Of a stretch of 64,000 nucleotides of DNA, positions 12,661-24,372 are shown piece by piece (positions within the stretch are counted from its first letter, which is position 1; the number at the start of each line of letters is the position of its first letter). The DNA lies in NCBI GenBank assembly GCA_025084515.1, contig JAJAGP010000092.1:336001-400000 (forward strand), read 5' to 3'. Both the position numbers and the translations under genes were made by a program. This stretch comes from Ancistrus triradiatus (taxonomy: Eukaryota; Chordata; Actinopteri; Siluriformes; Loricariidae). The notes under the pieces were generated by a model. That model worked only from the letters and a program-made list of their open reading frames with translations. It had not been told where the DNA came from and searched no databases.

Positions 12661-13581
12661 CTGTCCATTGTTGATTTTAATAATAATATAATTAATGAAA
12701 GACAATTTATTCAAAGCTCGTTTCATCATTGCCTGCTTTTGGGGTTTTTTATGTACGTGAATGTTGGAGAATTAGGATTGGGATAAAGGGCAATAATTAG
12801 ATCGAGACAGCTCAAGGTACAGCCCTACAAATCTCAATTGGACAATGTTTTAGGAATCTGACTTCTTAATATGAAATCCAAAAATTTTTAATTACCTATT
12901 AGATAGTTATCTAGCTCTCTGCTTCTTCCCACACTTCTACAAGACCCATATTTATAGAAACATGGTGTACTGAAATGAAATATTCACCAGCATAACAATC
13001 CCATGGCTATGTTTCTGAGTTCCAGAGTCAGCCCAGTTAACACAAACACTCCTATAAGCCTCAGCATAATGTACTCTGTCAGCTTGTTATCACAGCGGTG
13101 TGCACTGTATAACAGACGGCAAAGAAAGGTGAGGCTGGTCTGATGTGACAGAGCAGGAAGTCACATCATCCCAGTTCTGAACGAAATCTTGACTGCCATG
13201 CTGCAGAACACACTTCCAGTTTTGTGTACTGTGCGTATTATTGCTAGTAGTGCTGCACCATACATTGTGGTTGGGATGGTGTCCTGAACAAAATGCATCA
13301 CATATGTAGTTACAAAGCTAACTGCGCTATTCAAATTCGTAAGCATGAGAGTTACCTGCACTTAAAACTGACATGCCATAAAAAGTAACTGAAAATTAAC
13401 CAAATCTCAGTGATCACATATGAGGTAACAATTCGTGCACCATTAACAGTTCAAAAGGCCTACGCTGGACTATGATTAAGCAGGTTCTACAGAGTCCTCT
13501 CTACAGCAGACTCATGAAAGCTTTACTGTGGTAAATGTCCCGGCTGTAGTAAAACATTTTAGAGCTACATCCTTAAACAAA
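12661..13581. other. Intergenic, no gene seen
   Basis: No exon-like frame, repeat boundary or RNA gene recognised up to the target duplication of the LTR element. Confidence 0.45.
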
Positions 13582-13586
13582 TGAAC

Positions 13587-15405
13587 TGTTACGTGGTGCA
13601 CAGTGGCCGCTAGTGGCCACTGTTTATCCCCAGTGCGGTCTACTACCTCCCCAGCAGTCTGGGGATTCTGCCAAGCTGACAGTAGAGGCCAGTATTGGTT
13701 CAGCTTTGGCTCGGGATCCTCACCATGCGATAGTGCCTGTCACTTCTTGATTACGGCACGATGCACACACCTGTCAGTGGCGGCTCTAATTTAGAGCTTG
13801 GTTTGGCACTGACAGGCGTCGCACATCGCCTTCCATGCGATTGTTCCCGTGGCGCCCGTTCCACAGGTTTTGTGTGCGTGGGACGTTACGGTTTTTTGTG
13901 TGTTTTTAGAGAATTCGGGGGGAGGGGTCTCATTCGCGCTGTTGCTTCGCACAGTCGGTGTTAGGGATTTTGGTAGAATGGGCCCGCCTTAGGGGGCTCA
14001 GCCGGAGTACGACAGGAGATTCGGAGGTTTAATCAGGGCGTTTAGATTTAGGCGTAGGGTTCAGAAAACCGGCCTGTGTAATCGCGCTTTCTTTGCCGTT
14101 CGCGGTTCAGCTTCGGCTATTGAGGTGCCCCCCTCGCCTTCAACCCCTCACTCTGTGCTCTCAGCCTCGGATCCGAGCGGCAGGCCGTGCCCGCTCCTTT
14201 CCGTTCAAGCACGTCCCGATTCATGCTGTGGTATGCACACAGACCCGTGAATTGCATAGTGCTGCTTCTGAGACTTAAACACGGTCTTGAAGCCCGCACA
14301 GCGCGCACAGCTTCACACTCAGGCTGCGTGGCTACGTTTCAAAGCTCAAAGCAGTCCTGATTCCTAGTGGGTGAGAGCGATTCAGAGAGGGGAGAGGAGA
14401 GCGCATCGCGCTTGCTCAAGATCGTGACTATGGCGCTTTCGGATTGTTGGGTTCCAGCTCTCTTCTCAGCGGCTATCTGGCGCCTTTTGTATTTCTTTTC
14501 TTTCCACGATTTTGGTATTTTATTTCCTCTCTTTAATTCAAAAGCCCCTGCTTCCTGCGCTGCTTCCCCCTTTCATTTAGTGAAGTAGTATTCTCAGTTA
14601 AAGCGCAGTCAAAAAGTTTCAGTTTTAGTCAGTTTATAAGTACGTTTAAGCAGCGCGCATTCCAGCACTGCTTCCCTTTCATTTAGTGAAGTTTTATCAG
14701 TGAAAGCGCAGGTATAAGTACGTTAAAGCAGCCGGCATTCCTGCGCTGCGTCCCCTTTTCATTTAGGGAAGTATTTCTAAGTTTAAAGGCAGTATAAGTC
14801 GTATAAGCAGGGCAGCGCATTCCAGCGGGCTTCCCCTTTCAATTAGTAAGTATTTATCAGTTAAAGCGCAGTATAGTATAAGTACTGGTAAGCAGCCGCG
14901 CCTTCCAAGCGCTGCTTCCCTTTCATTCTAGGGAAGTATTTTCTCAGGTAAAAGCGCAGTATAAGTAAGTGTAAGCAGCCCGCGCACATTCCAGCATGCT
15001 CCCTTTCATTTCGTAAAGTATTTCTCAGTTAAAGCGCAGTATAAGTAGGTAAGCAGCCGCGCATTCAGCGCTTGCTTCCCCTTTCATTTTAGGGAAAGTA
15101 TTTCTAGGTAAAGAGAATATAAGTGCGTTGTAAGCAGCCGCGCATTCCAGCGCTTGCTGCCTGTAGGGCGCATTCGTGGGCTTTTGTGTGTGCGCGTCTG
15201 CTCGCAGATAGGCAGCTTCGCTGACACAACAAAGCCCTACGTTTCTTTGTCTGTTGTTTATTTTGTAGGGCTTTACTTGCCGTTTCGTTTATTTTATTCA
15301 TTTCAGTTCATTACTACCATCTGGAGCTGACTGCTGTTGGGTCCTAATATTTCTTTTCTTTTGCCTTCACGATTCGCCATCGTGTTCGCATGGCGAACCG
15401 TAACA
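13587..15405 (+). repeat. 5' LTR (1819 bp)
   Basis: Begins TGTTACGTGGTGCACAGTGG and ends TGGCGAACCGTAACA. It carries hairpins near both ends, a short TATTTAAG-free promoter zone that cannot be pinned down, and an internal array of about seven 80-bp units (about 14580-15150). The sequence downstream of the array (15170-15405) is almost identical to the 3' LTR. Confidence 0.88.
14580..15150 (+). repeat. 80-bp tandem array inside the 5' LTR
   Basis: About seven copies of an 80-bp unit whose landmarks are CAGTTAAAGCGCAGTATAAG, then TACGTGTAAGCAGCCGCGCA, then TTCCAGCGCTGCTTCCCC and TTTCATTTAGTGAAGTATTT. Units differ mainly by 1-2 base indels. Confidence 0.85.
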
Positions 15406-15539
15406 GAATGGTGCGACCCAAACCAGGACCCAGCGTCAGCTCCTGGGACTTCTTTTAAGGAAGTCCCCACCTCTCGCTCCCATCGTCGGCGATCGCTCTT
15501 TAGGTCTCGTTTGGCTCGTTTGGCGATCGGGTTGGGGAC

Positions 15540-16694
15540 TTGGTTTGCCGTCTCGACCCTCCTGGGTCACGCAGACCTCGCCGTGGAAGGCGTAGCGCCC
15601 CCCACGGTACCCAGCAAGCATTGCTGGCTTCTCCAGTATATCTGGATCCGGAGTTTAGCCCCGCTGAAGCTCCCAACCCTCCCCGGTCGGAGAATTCCAT
15701 CCACACTAGTTCCCCATTGTCCGAACCACCTCGTGTGTTTGACATAACCCAAGGGACTCGGTCCGTGCACGAGTATGTGCAGGAATTCAGTGTTGCAGCC
15801 ACAGAAAGCGGTCTGGATGACCTGCTGCTCATGGCTGTTTTTGAAAGAGGTCTTGATGATAGACTGGAGCATGAACTTCTGCCATTCCTTCCCGCCGCCT
15901 CCCTGGTCGCATTGTGCGATCTGGCCATTCGCATGGATGCGCATATCCGATCTGGAACCAGGGAGACTGAGGCATTCGCCTGCTTCCAGCCATCACCCCC
16001 GCTTACTGGCCCGTTAAGCTCTGTACCTGGACTGTTAGCGCCACTTAGCGTCGCTCCAGAGCATCCTCTTTGTCTCAACTCCATCCTTGAGAAATTGAGT
16101 TTTGTAAGCAAACAGCTTGCTCTGCTCAGCTTGGTACCTGACCTTAACGGGGATACCAGTAAAGTTCTTGAGCAACTACGCTCTGTTCAAGAGCTTGCCG
16201 AGTTCATAAGCCCCGCATCAGGCCAGCCAGACCTCGCCCCTGAGCTTATGGCACCCCCTGGCCCTGTGCCTGAGGCCGCCGCACACGCAACCCCCGTGTT
16301 TGAGCACAAAGACTCCACGGTGAGGCAGTTAGTGCCGCCTGGCCCTGTACAGGAGCCCCACGTGCCTTTCAGCCTCGTGTGTGAGCACATCGGCTCCACG
16401 GAGAGGCTCACAGCGCAGCCGGGCCCCGTTCACGAGTGCACTGACGGCTCAAGCTGGAAGGGCGAGCGTACAGCGCCCCCCAGCTGTGAACCTGAGCTCG
16501 TCGCGCCCGTTGACCCCGTACCTGGGCACTTTGCGCCGCCTAGTCTCGAACCCGAGCTACTACGCTCCGTTCTCGAGCTCGCCGCGCCCGTTGACCCCGT
16601 ACTTGGGCACATAGCGCCGCCTAGCTGCGAACCCGAGCCGTTACGCTCCGTTCCCGAGCTCGCCCGCCCGTTGACCCCGTACTTGGGCACATAG
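15540..16694 (+). pseudogene. Gag-like remnant of the LTR element
   Basis: A long frame of which about residues 66-140 look like the C-terminal half of a vertebrate Ty3/gypsy Gag capsid: VFDITQGTRSVHEYVQEF, then FERGLDDRLEHEL, then a LAIRMDAHIR-type end. In related Gag proteins a large N-terminal capsid part precedes the QGTxSVxxYxxEF block; here it is missing or frameshifted. After residue 140 the frame is Pro-rich and from about 16480 runs into 27-residue repeats. The first codon is not a convincing start, so the true beginning is uncertain. No zinc knuckle seen. Confidence 0.65.
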
Positions 16695-17620
16695 CCGCCG
16701 CCTAGCTGCAAACTGAGCCGTTACGCTACGTTCCCGAGCTCGCCGCGCCCGTTGACCCCGTACTTGGGCACATAGCGACGCCTAGTGCGAACCTGAGACG
16801 TTACGCTCACGTTCCCAAAAGGCTCGCCGCGCCCGTTGACCCCGTACCTGGGCACTTTGCGCCGCCTAGCTGCGAAACCTGAGCAGTTCCGTCGTTCCCG
16901 AGGCTCGCCGCGCCCGTTGACCCCGTACTTGGGCACCATAGCGGCCGCCTAGTGCGACCTGAGCCGTGACGCTCCCGTTCCTGAACTCGCCGCGGCCTGT
17001 GACCGGTATTGGGGACACCATAGCGCCGCCAAGCAGTGAACCTGAGGCAACTACGCCGTTCCAGAGCTCGCCGCGCCGTGGACCCTATGCCTGTGCACTG
17101 AGCAATGCCCAGCTGCGAACCTGAGCCGTACGCTCCGTTCCCGAGCTGCCGGCCCGTTGACCCCGTATTGGGCACATTAAGCCGCCGCCTAGTGCGAACT
17201 GAGCGTTACGCTCCGTTCCCGAGCCGCCAGCGCCCGTTGACCCCGTACTTGGGCACATAGCGCCGCCTAGCTGCGAACTGAGCCGTTACGCTCCGTTCCC
17301 GAGCTCGCCGCGCCCCGTTGACCCCGTACGGGGCACTTTGCCCGCCTAGCGCGGAACCGAGCCGTTACGCTCGTTCCCGAGCTCGCCACGCCCGTTGACC
17401 CCGACTTGGGCACATAAGCCGGCCTAGCTGCGAACCTGAGCCGTTACGCTCGTTGCTGAACTCGCCGCCCTGCTGATCCCGTACTTGGGCACCATAGCGC
17501 CGCAAGCAGTGAACTGAGCAAACTACGCTCGTCCCGAGCTCGCCGCGGCCACGTTGACCCATGACTGGGCACTTAAGCAATGCCCAGCCTTGAACCTGAG
17601 CATGTCACTCCGTCCTGAGA
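16480..17620 (+). repeat. 81-bp minisatellite in the internal region
   Basis: About 13-14 tandem units of 81 bp (27 codons in the first units, with the landmarks PVDPVLGH and APPSCEPEPL). The first units are in frame with the Gag remnant. From about 16660 onward, single-base gains and losses, mostly in G/C runs, destroy the frame. Confidence 0.85.
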
Positions 17621-17964
17621 TGCCGCGTTCGTATAAAGCCCGGCTTTGGACACCCGGCACAGCTCAAGCTTCAACCCGTGAGCCATTGCCACTCTATGGT
17701 GAGCGCTAGTGCTGTGCTGGCCTCTACGCATGGGGTCGCATGCTTGTGAGGTCCCACGCCGTGCTTCGCCCCTGAGCTCAGGCTGGGTCGCGCATGTGGC
17801 ACGACCCGCACCGGCCTTTCTTTTGACTCCCCCATTGGGGCTGGCCCTGTAGGCTGGCGCCCCCCCGTGTGCCAGACGCTTAACCCTGAGCGTGTGCGAC
17901 AGGCCAGGGGGGATATTGGTCACATTTGGGGGTGGCGGGACGCCGCCCCTTGGGGGGGGGGTAC

Positions 17965-19945
17965 TGTCATGGGGGGCACAGTGGCCGCTACTGGCCACTG
18001 TTGATCCCCATTGCTGTGTACTACCTTCCCTGCAGTCTGGGGATTCCGCAAAGCTGACAGTAGAGGCCAGTATTGGTTCAGCTACGGTCGAGATCCTCAG
18101 ACCGTGCGATCGTGCCTGTGTTGCTTAATCACGGCACGATTGCACACACCTGTCAGTGGCTCTATTTAAGAGCTTTGTTTGGCACTGACAGGCGTCGCAC
18201 CATCGCCTTCCATCCTACTCATTCCCGTGGCGCCTGTCCCAAGTTTTCGCTGTGCTTAGGGACGTTACGTTTTTTTTGTGTTTAAGAGACTTTCGGGGGT
18301 CTTGTTCGCGCTGTCGCTTCGGCACGGTCGGTGTTAGGGACTTTGGTAGACTGGGTCCGCTTTAGGGGCTCAGCCGGAGTACGAATCTGAAGATTCGGAG
18401 GTAATCCAGGGCGTAGATTTAGCGTAGGGTCAGAACCGGCCTGTAATCGCGCTTTTGCCCGTTCACGGCCCCGCTTTGGCGTATTGAGGTGCGCTCGCCC
18501 CGGCGCTGCGTGCCCCCGCGTGCCCCTCGCATCTACCGCCTCACTCTGTGCTCTCAGCCTCAGATCCGAGTGGCAGGCCGGTGCCCCGCTCCTGTCCGTT
18601 TTAAGCATGTCCGATTCATGCTGTGGTATGCACACAGAACCGTGTATTGCATCGTGCTGCTTCTGAGACTATAAACACGGTCTCTGAAGCCTGCACAACG
18701 CGTCACCGCTCTCACGCTCAGGCTGCGTGGCTGCGTTCAAGGCAGTCCTGATTCTGTGTTGAGAGCGATTCAGAGAGAGAGCGCATTCGCCAATTGCACG
18801 GTGCTCAGCTCGTGACTCTGAGCGCTTTCGGCTTGCTGGTTTCCAGCTCTCTCTCTCAGCGCTATCTGGTGCCTTATCGTATTTCCTTTCTTTCCCCGAT
18901 TTTGTATTTATTTTCCTCTCGTTTAATCAAAAGCCCTGCTTTCCTGCGCTGCTTCCCCTTTAGTCTTGTGAAGTATTTCTCAGTTAAAGCGCAGTATAAG
19001 TACGTGTAAGCAGCCGCGCATTCCAGCGCTGCTTCCCCTTTCGTTTAGTGAAGTATTTCTCAGTTAAAGCGCAGTATAAGTACGTGTAAAGCAGCCGCGC
19101 ATTCCTGCGCTGCTCCCCTTATTTAGTGAAGTATTTCCAGTTAACGCGCAGTAGTAGAAGTACGTAAGCAGCCGGCAGCATTCCCAGCGGGCTGCTCCCT
19201 TTCATTAGTGAAGTATTCTCAGGTAAAGCGCAGTATAGTATAGTACGTATAAGCAGTCGCGCATTCCAGCGCTGCTTCCCCTTTCATTAGTGGTGAAGTA
19301 ATTTCTCAGGTAAAGCGCAGTATAAGTACGTGTAAAAGCAAGACGCGCATTTCCAGCGCGATTACCTTTATTGAGTAAATTATTTCTCAGTTAAAGCGCC
19401 AGTACAGTATAAGTACGTGTAGCAGCCGCGCATTCCAGCGCTGCTTCCCCTGTTCATCTAGGAAGTATTTTCTCAGGTAATAAGCGAGTATAAGTAAGTG
19501 TAAAGCAGCCGCGCATTCCAGCACTGCTTCCCCTTTCATTTAGTAAAGTTATTTCTCAGTTAAAGCGCCAGTATAAGTACGTTGTAAGCAAGCCCGCGCA
19601 TTCCAGCGCTGGCGTCCCTTTCAAAAGTTAGTAAACTATTTCTCAGGGTTAAAAGCGCACGTATATGTGTGAAGCAGCAGCGCATTCCAGCGTGCTCATG
19701 TAGGCGGCATTCGTGTGCTTGTGTGTGCGCGTTGCTCGCCAGATTCGGCAGCTTCGCTGACACCACACAAAGCCCTACGTTATTCTTTGTATTGTGTTTA
19801 TTTTGTAGGGCTTTACTTGCCGTTTCGTTTATTTTATTCATTTCAGTTCATTACTACCATCTGGAGCTGACTGCTATTGGGTCCTAATATTCCTTTTCTT
19901 TTGCCCTCACGATTCGCCATCGTGTTCGCATGGCGAACCGTAACA
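17965..19945 (+). repeat. 3' LTR (1981 bp)
   Basis: Begins TGTCATGGGGGGCACAGTGG directly after the polypurine run and ends TGGCGAACCGTAACA. Same layout as the 5' LTR, but the internal 80-bp array (about 18950-19690) has about nine units, two more than the 5' LTR, which accounts for the 162-bp length difference. Confidence 0.88.
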
Positions 19946-19950
19946 TGAAC

Positions 19951-20357
19951 TACAGCAGTGCTTTCTAGTAATGATCATGATCCATACAATAATAAATAGT
20001 ATGATACATGGAGCAACTAAAGTACCCTATGATGGTGTACTAGGAGGCAAGTGTTAATGCTGCTTAAATACAGCAATAAGCAAAACAATCGAATGACGGA
20101 AAACTTTGTCTGAGCATGTCAAGATTTGGGTAACTGAGCAGTTGGTATTCATGGTCAGTACATTGTTATAGCCTGACGACTGGGTTGGAGCATCTCCAAT
20201 ATGGCAAGGCTTAAGGCGTGCTTCCCATTGTTAGCAGGGAGCAAGGGCGTAAATATATTTTCCACTTTTTTGAGACAATAAACAGTAACATTTCTCAATA
20301 GTAATTCCTGAGGGGGACACCAAAGGTGCTACCAAAAGAACTGTTGTATTAAATGTA
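19951..20357. other. Intergenic, no gene seen
   Basis: Between the LTR element and a MITE; nothing recognised. Confidence 0.45.
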
Positions 20358-20765
20358 TAATGGAACCTCGGATTTAAACTTAATTAATCCCAGATATGCT
20401 GTTCGAACTGAGATTTGTTCAAAGTCAGAATCAAATTCCCCATAAGAAGTAATGTAAATAGGATTAATCGTTTTCCAACCCCCAAATTATTATTTTTACA
20501 CACCAATATTCGTATGTAATTAATGATTAAAAGCATGACTAAAGCAAAGGAATACAATAAAGTGAAACTTTATAGTCATTTAGGCGAATGCAGTTTCGTC
20601 TTGTCACTGGGCCAAGGCTGAGGTGTCAGAAATCGTACCCATAATATACGATACAATAATGTAATAGTAAAGTAATATAATATAGATAAAGGCCTATGAT
20701 CATGCCCTTGTTCTTCATCCTTTGGGTTTTATGGCGATTGGCATACATATTCCGAGGTTCCACTG
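20358..20765. mobile_element. MITE with TA target duplication (408 bp)
   Basis: Ends are inverted: left TGGAACCTCGG near 20361, right CCGAGGTTCCACTG ending at 20765. TA flanks both sides (20356-20357 and 20766-20767). No coding capacity. Consistent with a non-autonomous mariner-type element. Confidence 0.72.
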
Positions 20766-20767
20766 TA

Positions 20768-22600
20768 TGTAGGATTAGATGAAATATATATATGGGCATA
20801 TTAAATATGTGTCACTAGTCTTAGCTCAGAATTTTCCACATTAGCTTTACAAGAACATATTTAGAAATATTTCCACGTATAACTAAGTCAAACCAAATAT
20901 TCCTCAGAAATATTTACTTACTGTTGTCATCTTTAAAAAACAAGTGCAGGACAACTTATATAAGTACAATAGGTTATAATTTATCAATTGTAACAGTATA
21001 AAATAAAATGAGTGTGAGGTGAGGTGATAATAAGCAGTGGACCAAACCACTCTGAGGCATATCTGATGCAATTCTTCAAAACCTTAAAAACGATTTTTCT
21101 GCATCCATAATTAGCACAAGTTATTTCAATGCATATTATTATATAATTATAAAAATTGTTTTCATAGAAATATAAGCTTATTATATATATTTAAAATTAT
21201 ATAGTTATGTTTATAATGACTATATTGGGGGGACAACATTCCATTTCAATGGGAACCCTTCGTCCAGCTCCCCTGTGTGATCGCGGAGAAATATCTCCTG
21301 AAACTTGTGAACTGTTTGTGTTCACAAGCATTCTCAGAGAAGTCAAGGCAAACAGAAAACTGTCTGAATGCACCTGTGGCCTTGACTTTAAGACAATGGT
21401 ACAATGTTTAAAACTGTAAACATTATTGGGAATGTGAACAGGCTCGTTGTGAAAAATACTTACTTGCACCTCCATTCCAACTCCATTGAAGATTTAAGAA
21501 AACTCTCATTTCGAAAAAGAAAAGTATCATAAAGTAGGACAACTTTTAACATTAGCTAGCTAATGCCAACGTGTTTGCTCTTCAAATGCTCCAACATGGA
21601 GGATGTGCTCTCATGCCAACTAAGGTTGGATTTACAAATAGTACAAACGAAAACCTTTTTCGGAGTGAAATGTTCCCACACTTGACGATTTTGATCTTGA
21701 GGCTACCATTGTGCTTTTGTTAACTGTTCAGTAAACAGTAATGTAAAAACATTCCTAGTTAGAGCGAGAAACATGTGTGATGATGTCACCGACTAATCAA
21801 CTATCAAATTAGTTGCCAACTAATTTGATAGTCGATTGTAGTCAACCAAGCCATTTATCCAGAGCGACCATTTCCAGGCACCATTATCCAGAGCAACCTA
21901 CAGAACAATTGATAAAATCATACAAGGTACGATGCAAGCAACTGAAGGTAAAGGGCAGTGGTCATGCCAGCTTAGCAGAGCTTAGCAGATACTGGTCAAT
22001 AGTCCAGTATCTTAACCACTATGTCACCCCTACTTTGGCAAAAAAAAAACAATTTTTATTGCTTGTAAAAAAAAAAATTATTGGTGTTTTGTTTACCTGA
22101 AGAAGGGGTTGAATGCAAACCATAAACCATTAACATTGACTATCGTTCCTCCACCAACCTTTGCATTTGGCATATAAAAACAACCATCACATGCAGCTTG
22201 ATCTTTCAGACTTTAATCACTCCAAAGAATGTGCTTCCAGTGTTCCAGAGCCCAAGAGCATTGTGATTTACAAAAAAGTATCTAATGCTATGTGTACTGT
22301 AATTCATTGCTTGTGTACAGCTAATTGGCTAAAGATTGGACCTCTATAGAACTAAGATAATCTTATGCGCTTTGCACTTAAGCACTTAACACTTGTGTAG
22401 ATTACAGCTTCTTGGCTAACCTGTTGTTGCTCCTAGACATTTTAACTATATGGTAACTGCACTTAGAGTTAAACAGTTCAGTGACACCAGGGTAGGAAAC
22501 TCACAAATCCTCTGAAAGTGCAACATTGAAAGCCACTGAACTAATATCTACAGCCAATGTTTGTCTATGGAAAGTACATGGTTGCATGTTTGATTTTATC
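20768..22600. other. Intergenic; hairpin at 21801-21831 and a decayed tRNA-SINE near 21860-22035
   Basis: At 21801-21831 a 14-bp perfect stem (CTATCAAATTAGTT and its complement) is separated by GCC. At 21860-22035 there is a minus-strand relic of the same SINE as 41263-41458 (landmarks TTATCCAGAGCAACCTACAG, then GTCCAGTATCTTAACCACTA). No gene seen. Confidence 0.5.
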
Positions 22601-22611
22601 TATATATTTTA

Positions 22612-22830
22612 GCAGGGGCGTGGCTGAAATAGTCAGCTGCTGGAAACTGCAGTTCCTGTGGTTCTGGGTTCGAATCCTGGGTGAGGCTAGTAACATGAAC
22701 GTCGGGTGTGGTGTTCACGGAACGCTGTGATGCTCTAGGGTGTACCTCTGCCTGCACCCAGTGAATTTCAGGTTAGGCACCAGACACTCCTCTGCAACCC
22801 TGACCAGCATAAGCAGGGGTAAAATGGTAT
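22612..22830 (+). repeat. tRNA-derived SINE, second type
   Basis: Begins GGGCGTGGCTGAAATAGTC and carries a good pol III B box (GGGTTCGAATCC at about 22665-22677). It is followed by a tRNA-unrelated region ending ACCCTGACCAGCATAAGCAG. Similar ending blocks are part of SINE 3' regions elsewhere in the window. Confidence 0.6.
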
Positions 22831-24370
22831 GCTTTGCTTTGGTTATTATATTTGCTTGTAAATGTTTTAAACAATTAGGTCTAACTGATCAACTTCTCAC
22901 TAGTTTTCAGTCAGTCATAATCAGTCATAACATTCATCATTTTTGAAAATAAATTGTCTGTGTAATAGTGTTGCCTAAGACAGTGACACGCAGTATTGAA
23001 ACATGACAAAATTGTGATTTAATGGGTTTGTACTGTAAGCTACTGTACTATGGGGAGTGGCGGGAAACTAACAGGAGGTTTATAGCAGGCAATTATAATC
23101 ATGTCATTGAAAAAAATAACATTATTTGATTCATCAAGACGGCACTGTTGATAAAGAGGATAATATCGGTTAGGAGAGGACTGGCACGAGACCACTGGAG
23201 ATTAGTGACACACGCCTGGTTTAACTGACCATCTATCTAAATCTTTTTAAATGTTTCATTCAGAATTTGTCTGGTTTGGTGTTACAATCACGGGCGGAGG
23301 TTTGACACTGTGGACTCTATACAGCGGTTCTACCTTCAAGCACATTAAAATCATGACAGACGTGGAAAGCACAGAGAGAAATGCATGATTCGATGTAAAG
23401 TCCATATAAATATTGACCTACCTGTAATAGTACTTTTGGAAGTTTCCTCTCGTCCCGTGTTTGTCAGCGTATTTTCGGTTATTTATCGCTCAAAGAAATG
23501 AAATGCTGACCGATAAAGCGCTTTGTTTGCCGTGTGAACAGGAGCATGACTGACAGGCTACGCGAAATCACTGAGAAAAACAGTACATTTATACCGCGTG
23601 TGGTGTTTTTATATCGTTTGCATCGGATAGTCTGCTCGCTGATGGATTAGAGAGACAGAGCGTTATAAACAGTAGGTCTGGAGCGAGCAGAAATTCCGGT
23701 GGGAGCAGTTTAATGGATGGGTAAGAAGCTCCTCAGAATGCCGATGCCATCAGTGCTGTAACTTCATCATGGCACTCAACAGCAGCATCAGGGCGAGCAG
23801 CCGTTCCGTCTACAATTTGTCTTCAACTTTAAAATCATGGGGTGTTCGTCCAGAAATGTCATTGTCAGTCAGTAACTCTCTGCAAGTAAGGCAACCACAA
23901 AGTGGAACTGGTAGGCTGGCAAAAATGCTCAACTAAAATGGTGTCGATCTTGCTCGCTCAAAGAGAGGGACAGAAGGGAATAATGGCAAAGCCTGCTGAA
24001 AAGGATTGAAGTTGGCAGAGAGAGAGAGAGAGAGAGAGAGAATGCATGATGATGGAATGGAGTGCCGTTTATGTGAAGGGACCACTGCAAGACAGGAAAT
24101 GGCAGCAAATGACTGCTCGGGTAGTGAGTCTACTGGTATGCTATGATAGTGAGTATAATGGTCACTAATATACTGGTATGATGAGTAGTATATCAGGATA
24201 GTGACTGTACTGGTCACCAGCATGAGACAGTGGGATAGTGAGAATGGACAACATTATGAGATGGAGGGATAGTGAATAAGTGATAGTGAGCACCCTGTTC
24301 ACCATTACAAGATGGTGGGATAGTGCACTGGTTTCTAACCTTTTTACCTTGGAGCCCCCTCTACGTGTAT
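22831..24370. other. Mostly unique sequence, no confirmed gene
   Basis: The 23430-23900 part is higher in CpG and looks less repetitive than its surroundings. It has one short exon-like frame (23769-23885, see findings). A (GA)n tract lies at 24017-24041. Nothing else recognised. Confidence 0.4.
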
Positions 24371-24372
24371 CT

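Larger units (their letters stand above)
13582..19950 (+). mobile_element. Non-autonomous Ty3/gypsy-like LTR retrotransposon, complete
   Basis: Two related LTRs (13587-15405 and 17965-19945), each starting TG and ending CCGTAACA, are flanked by the 5-bp direct repeat TGAAC (13582-13586 and 19946-19950). A G-run (17951-17961) directly before the 3' LTR acts as polypurine tract. A TGG at 15409, four bases after the 5' LTR, could start a primer-binding site. The only coding signal inside is a Gag remnant (15540-16694); no protease, reverse transcriptase, RNase H or integrase is seen. The internal region is only about 2.6 kb, so the element depended on a partner for mobilisation. The element is much more GC-rich than its surroundings. 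Confidence 0.88.

Noticed and set aside
14580..15150. Regular ~80-bp repeats resembling a CRISPR array
   Set aside because: The whole unit repeats, with no conserved-repeat/unique-spacer alternation, and it sits in an LTR of a vertebrate genome.
15500..16111. 203-codon minus-strand frame
   Set aside because: Antisense to the Gag remnant in GC-rich DNA; Ser/Gly-rich composition with no motif.
22612..22690. Possible tRNA gene with GGGTTCGAATCC
   Set aside because: The B box is good, but acceptor-stem pairing is not evident and a SINE-type body follows.
24160..24330. Recurring GATAGTGA-type phrases suggesting a short tandem repeat
   Set aside because: Spacing and sequence are too irregular to define a unit.
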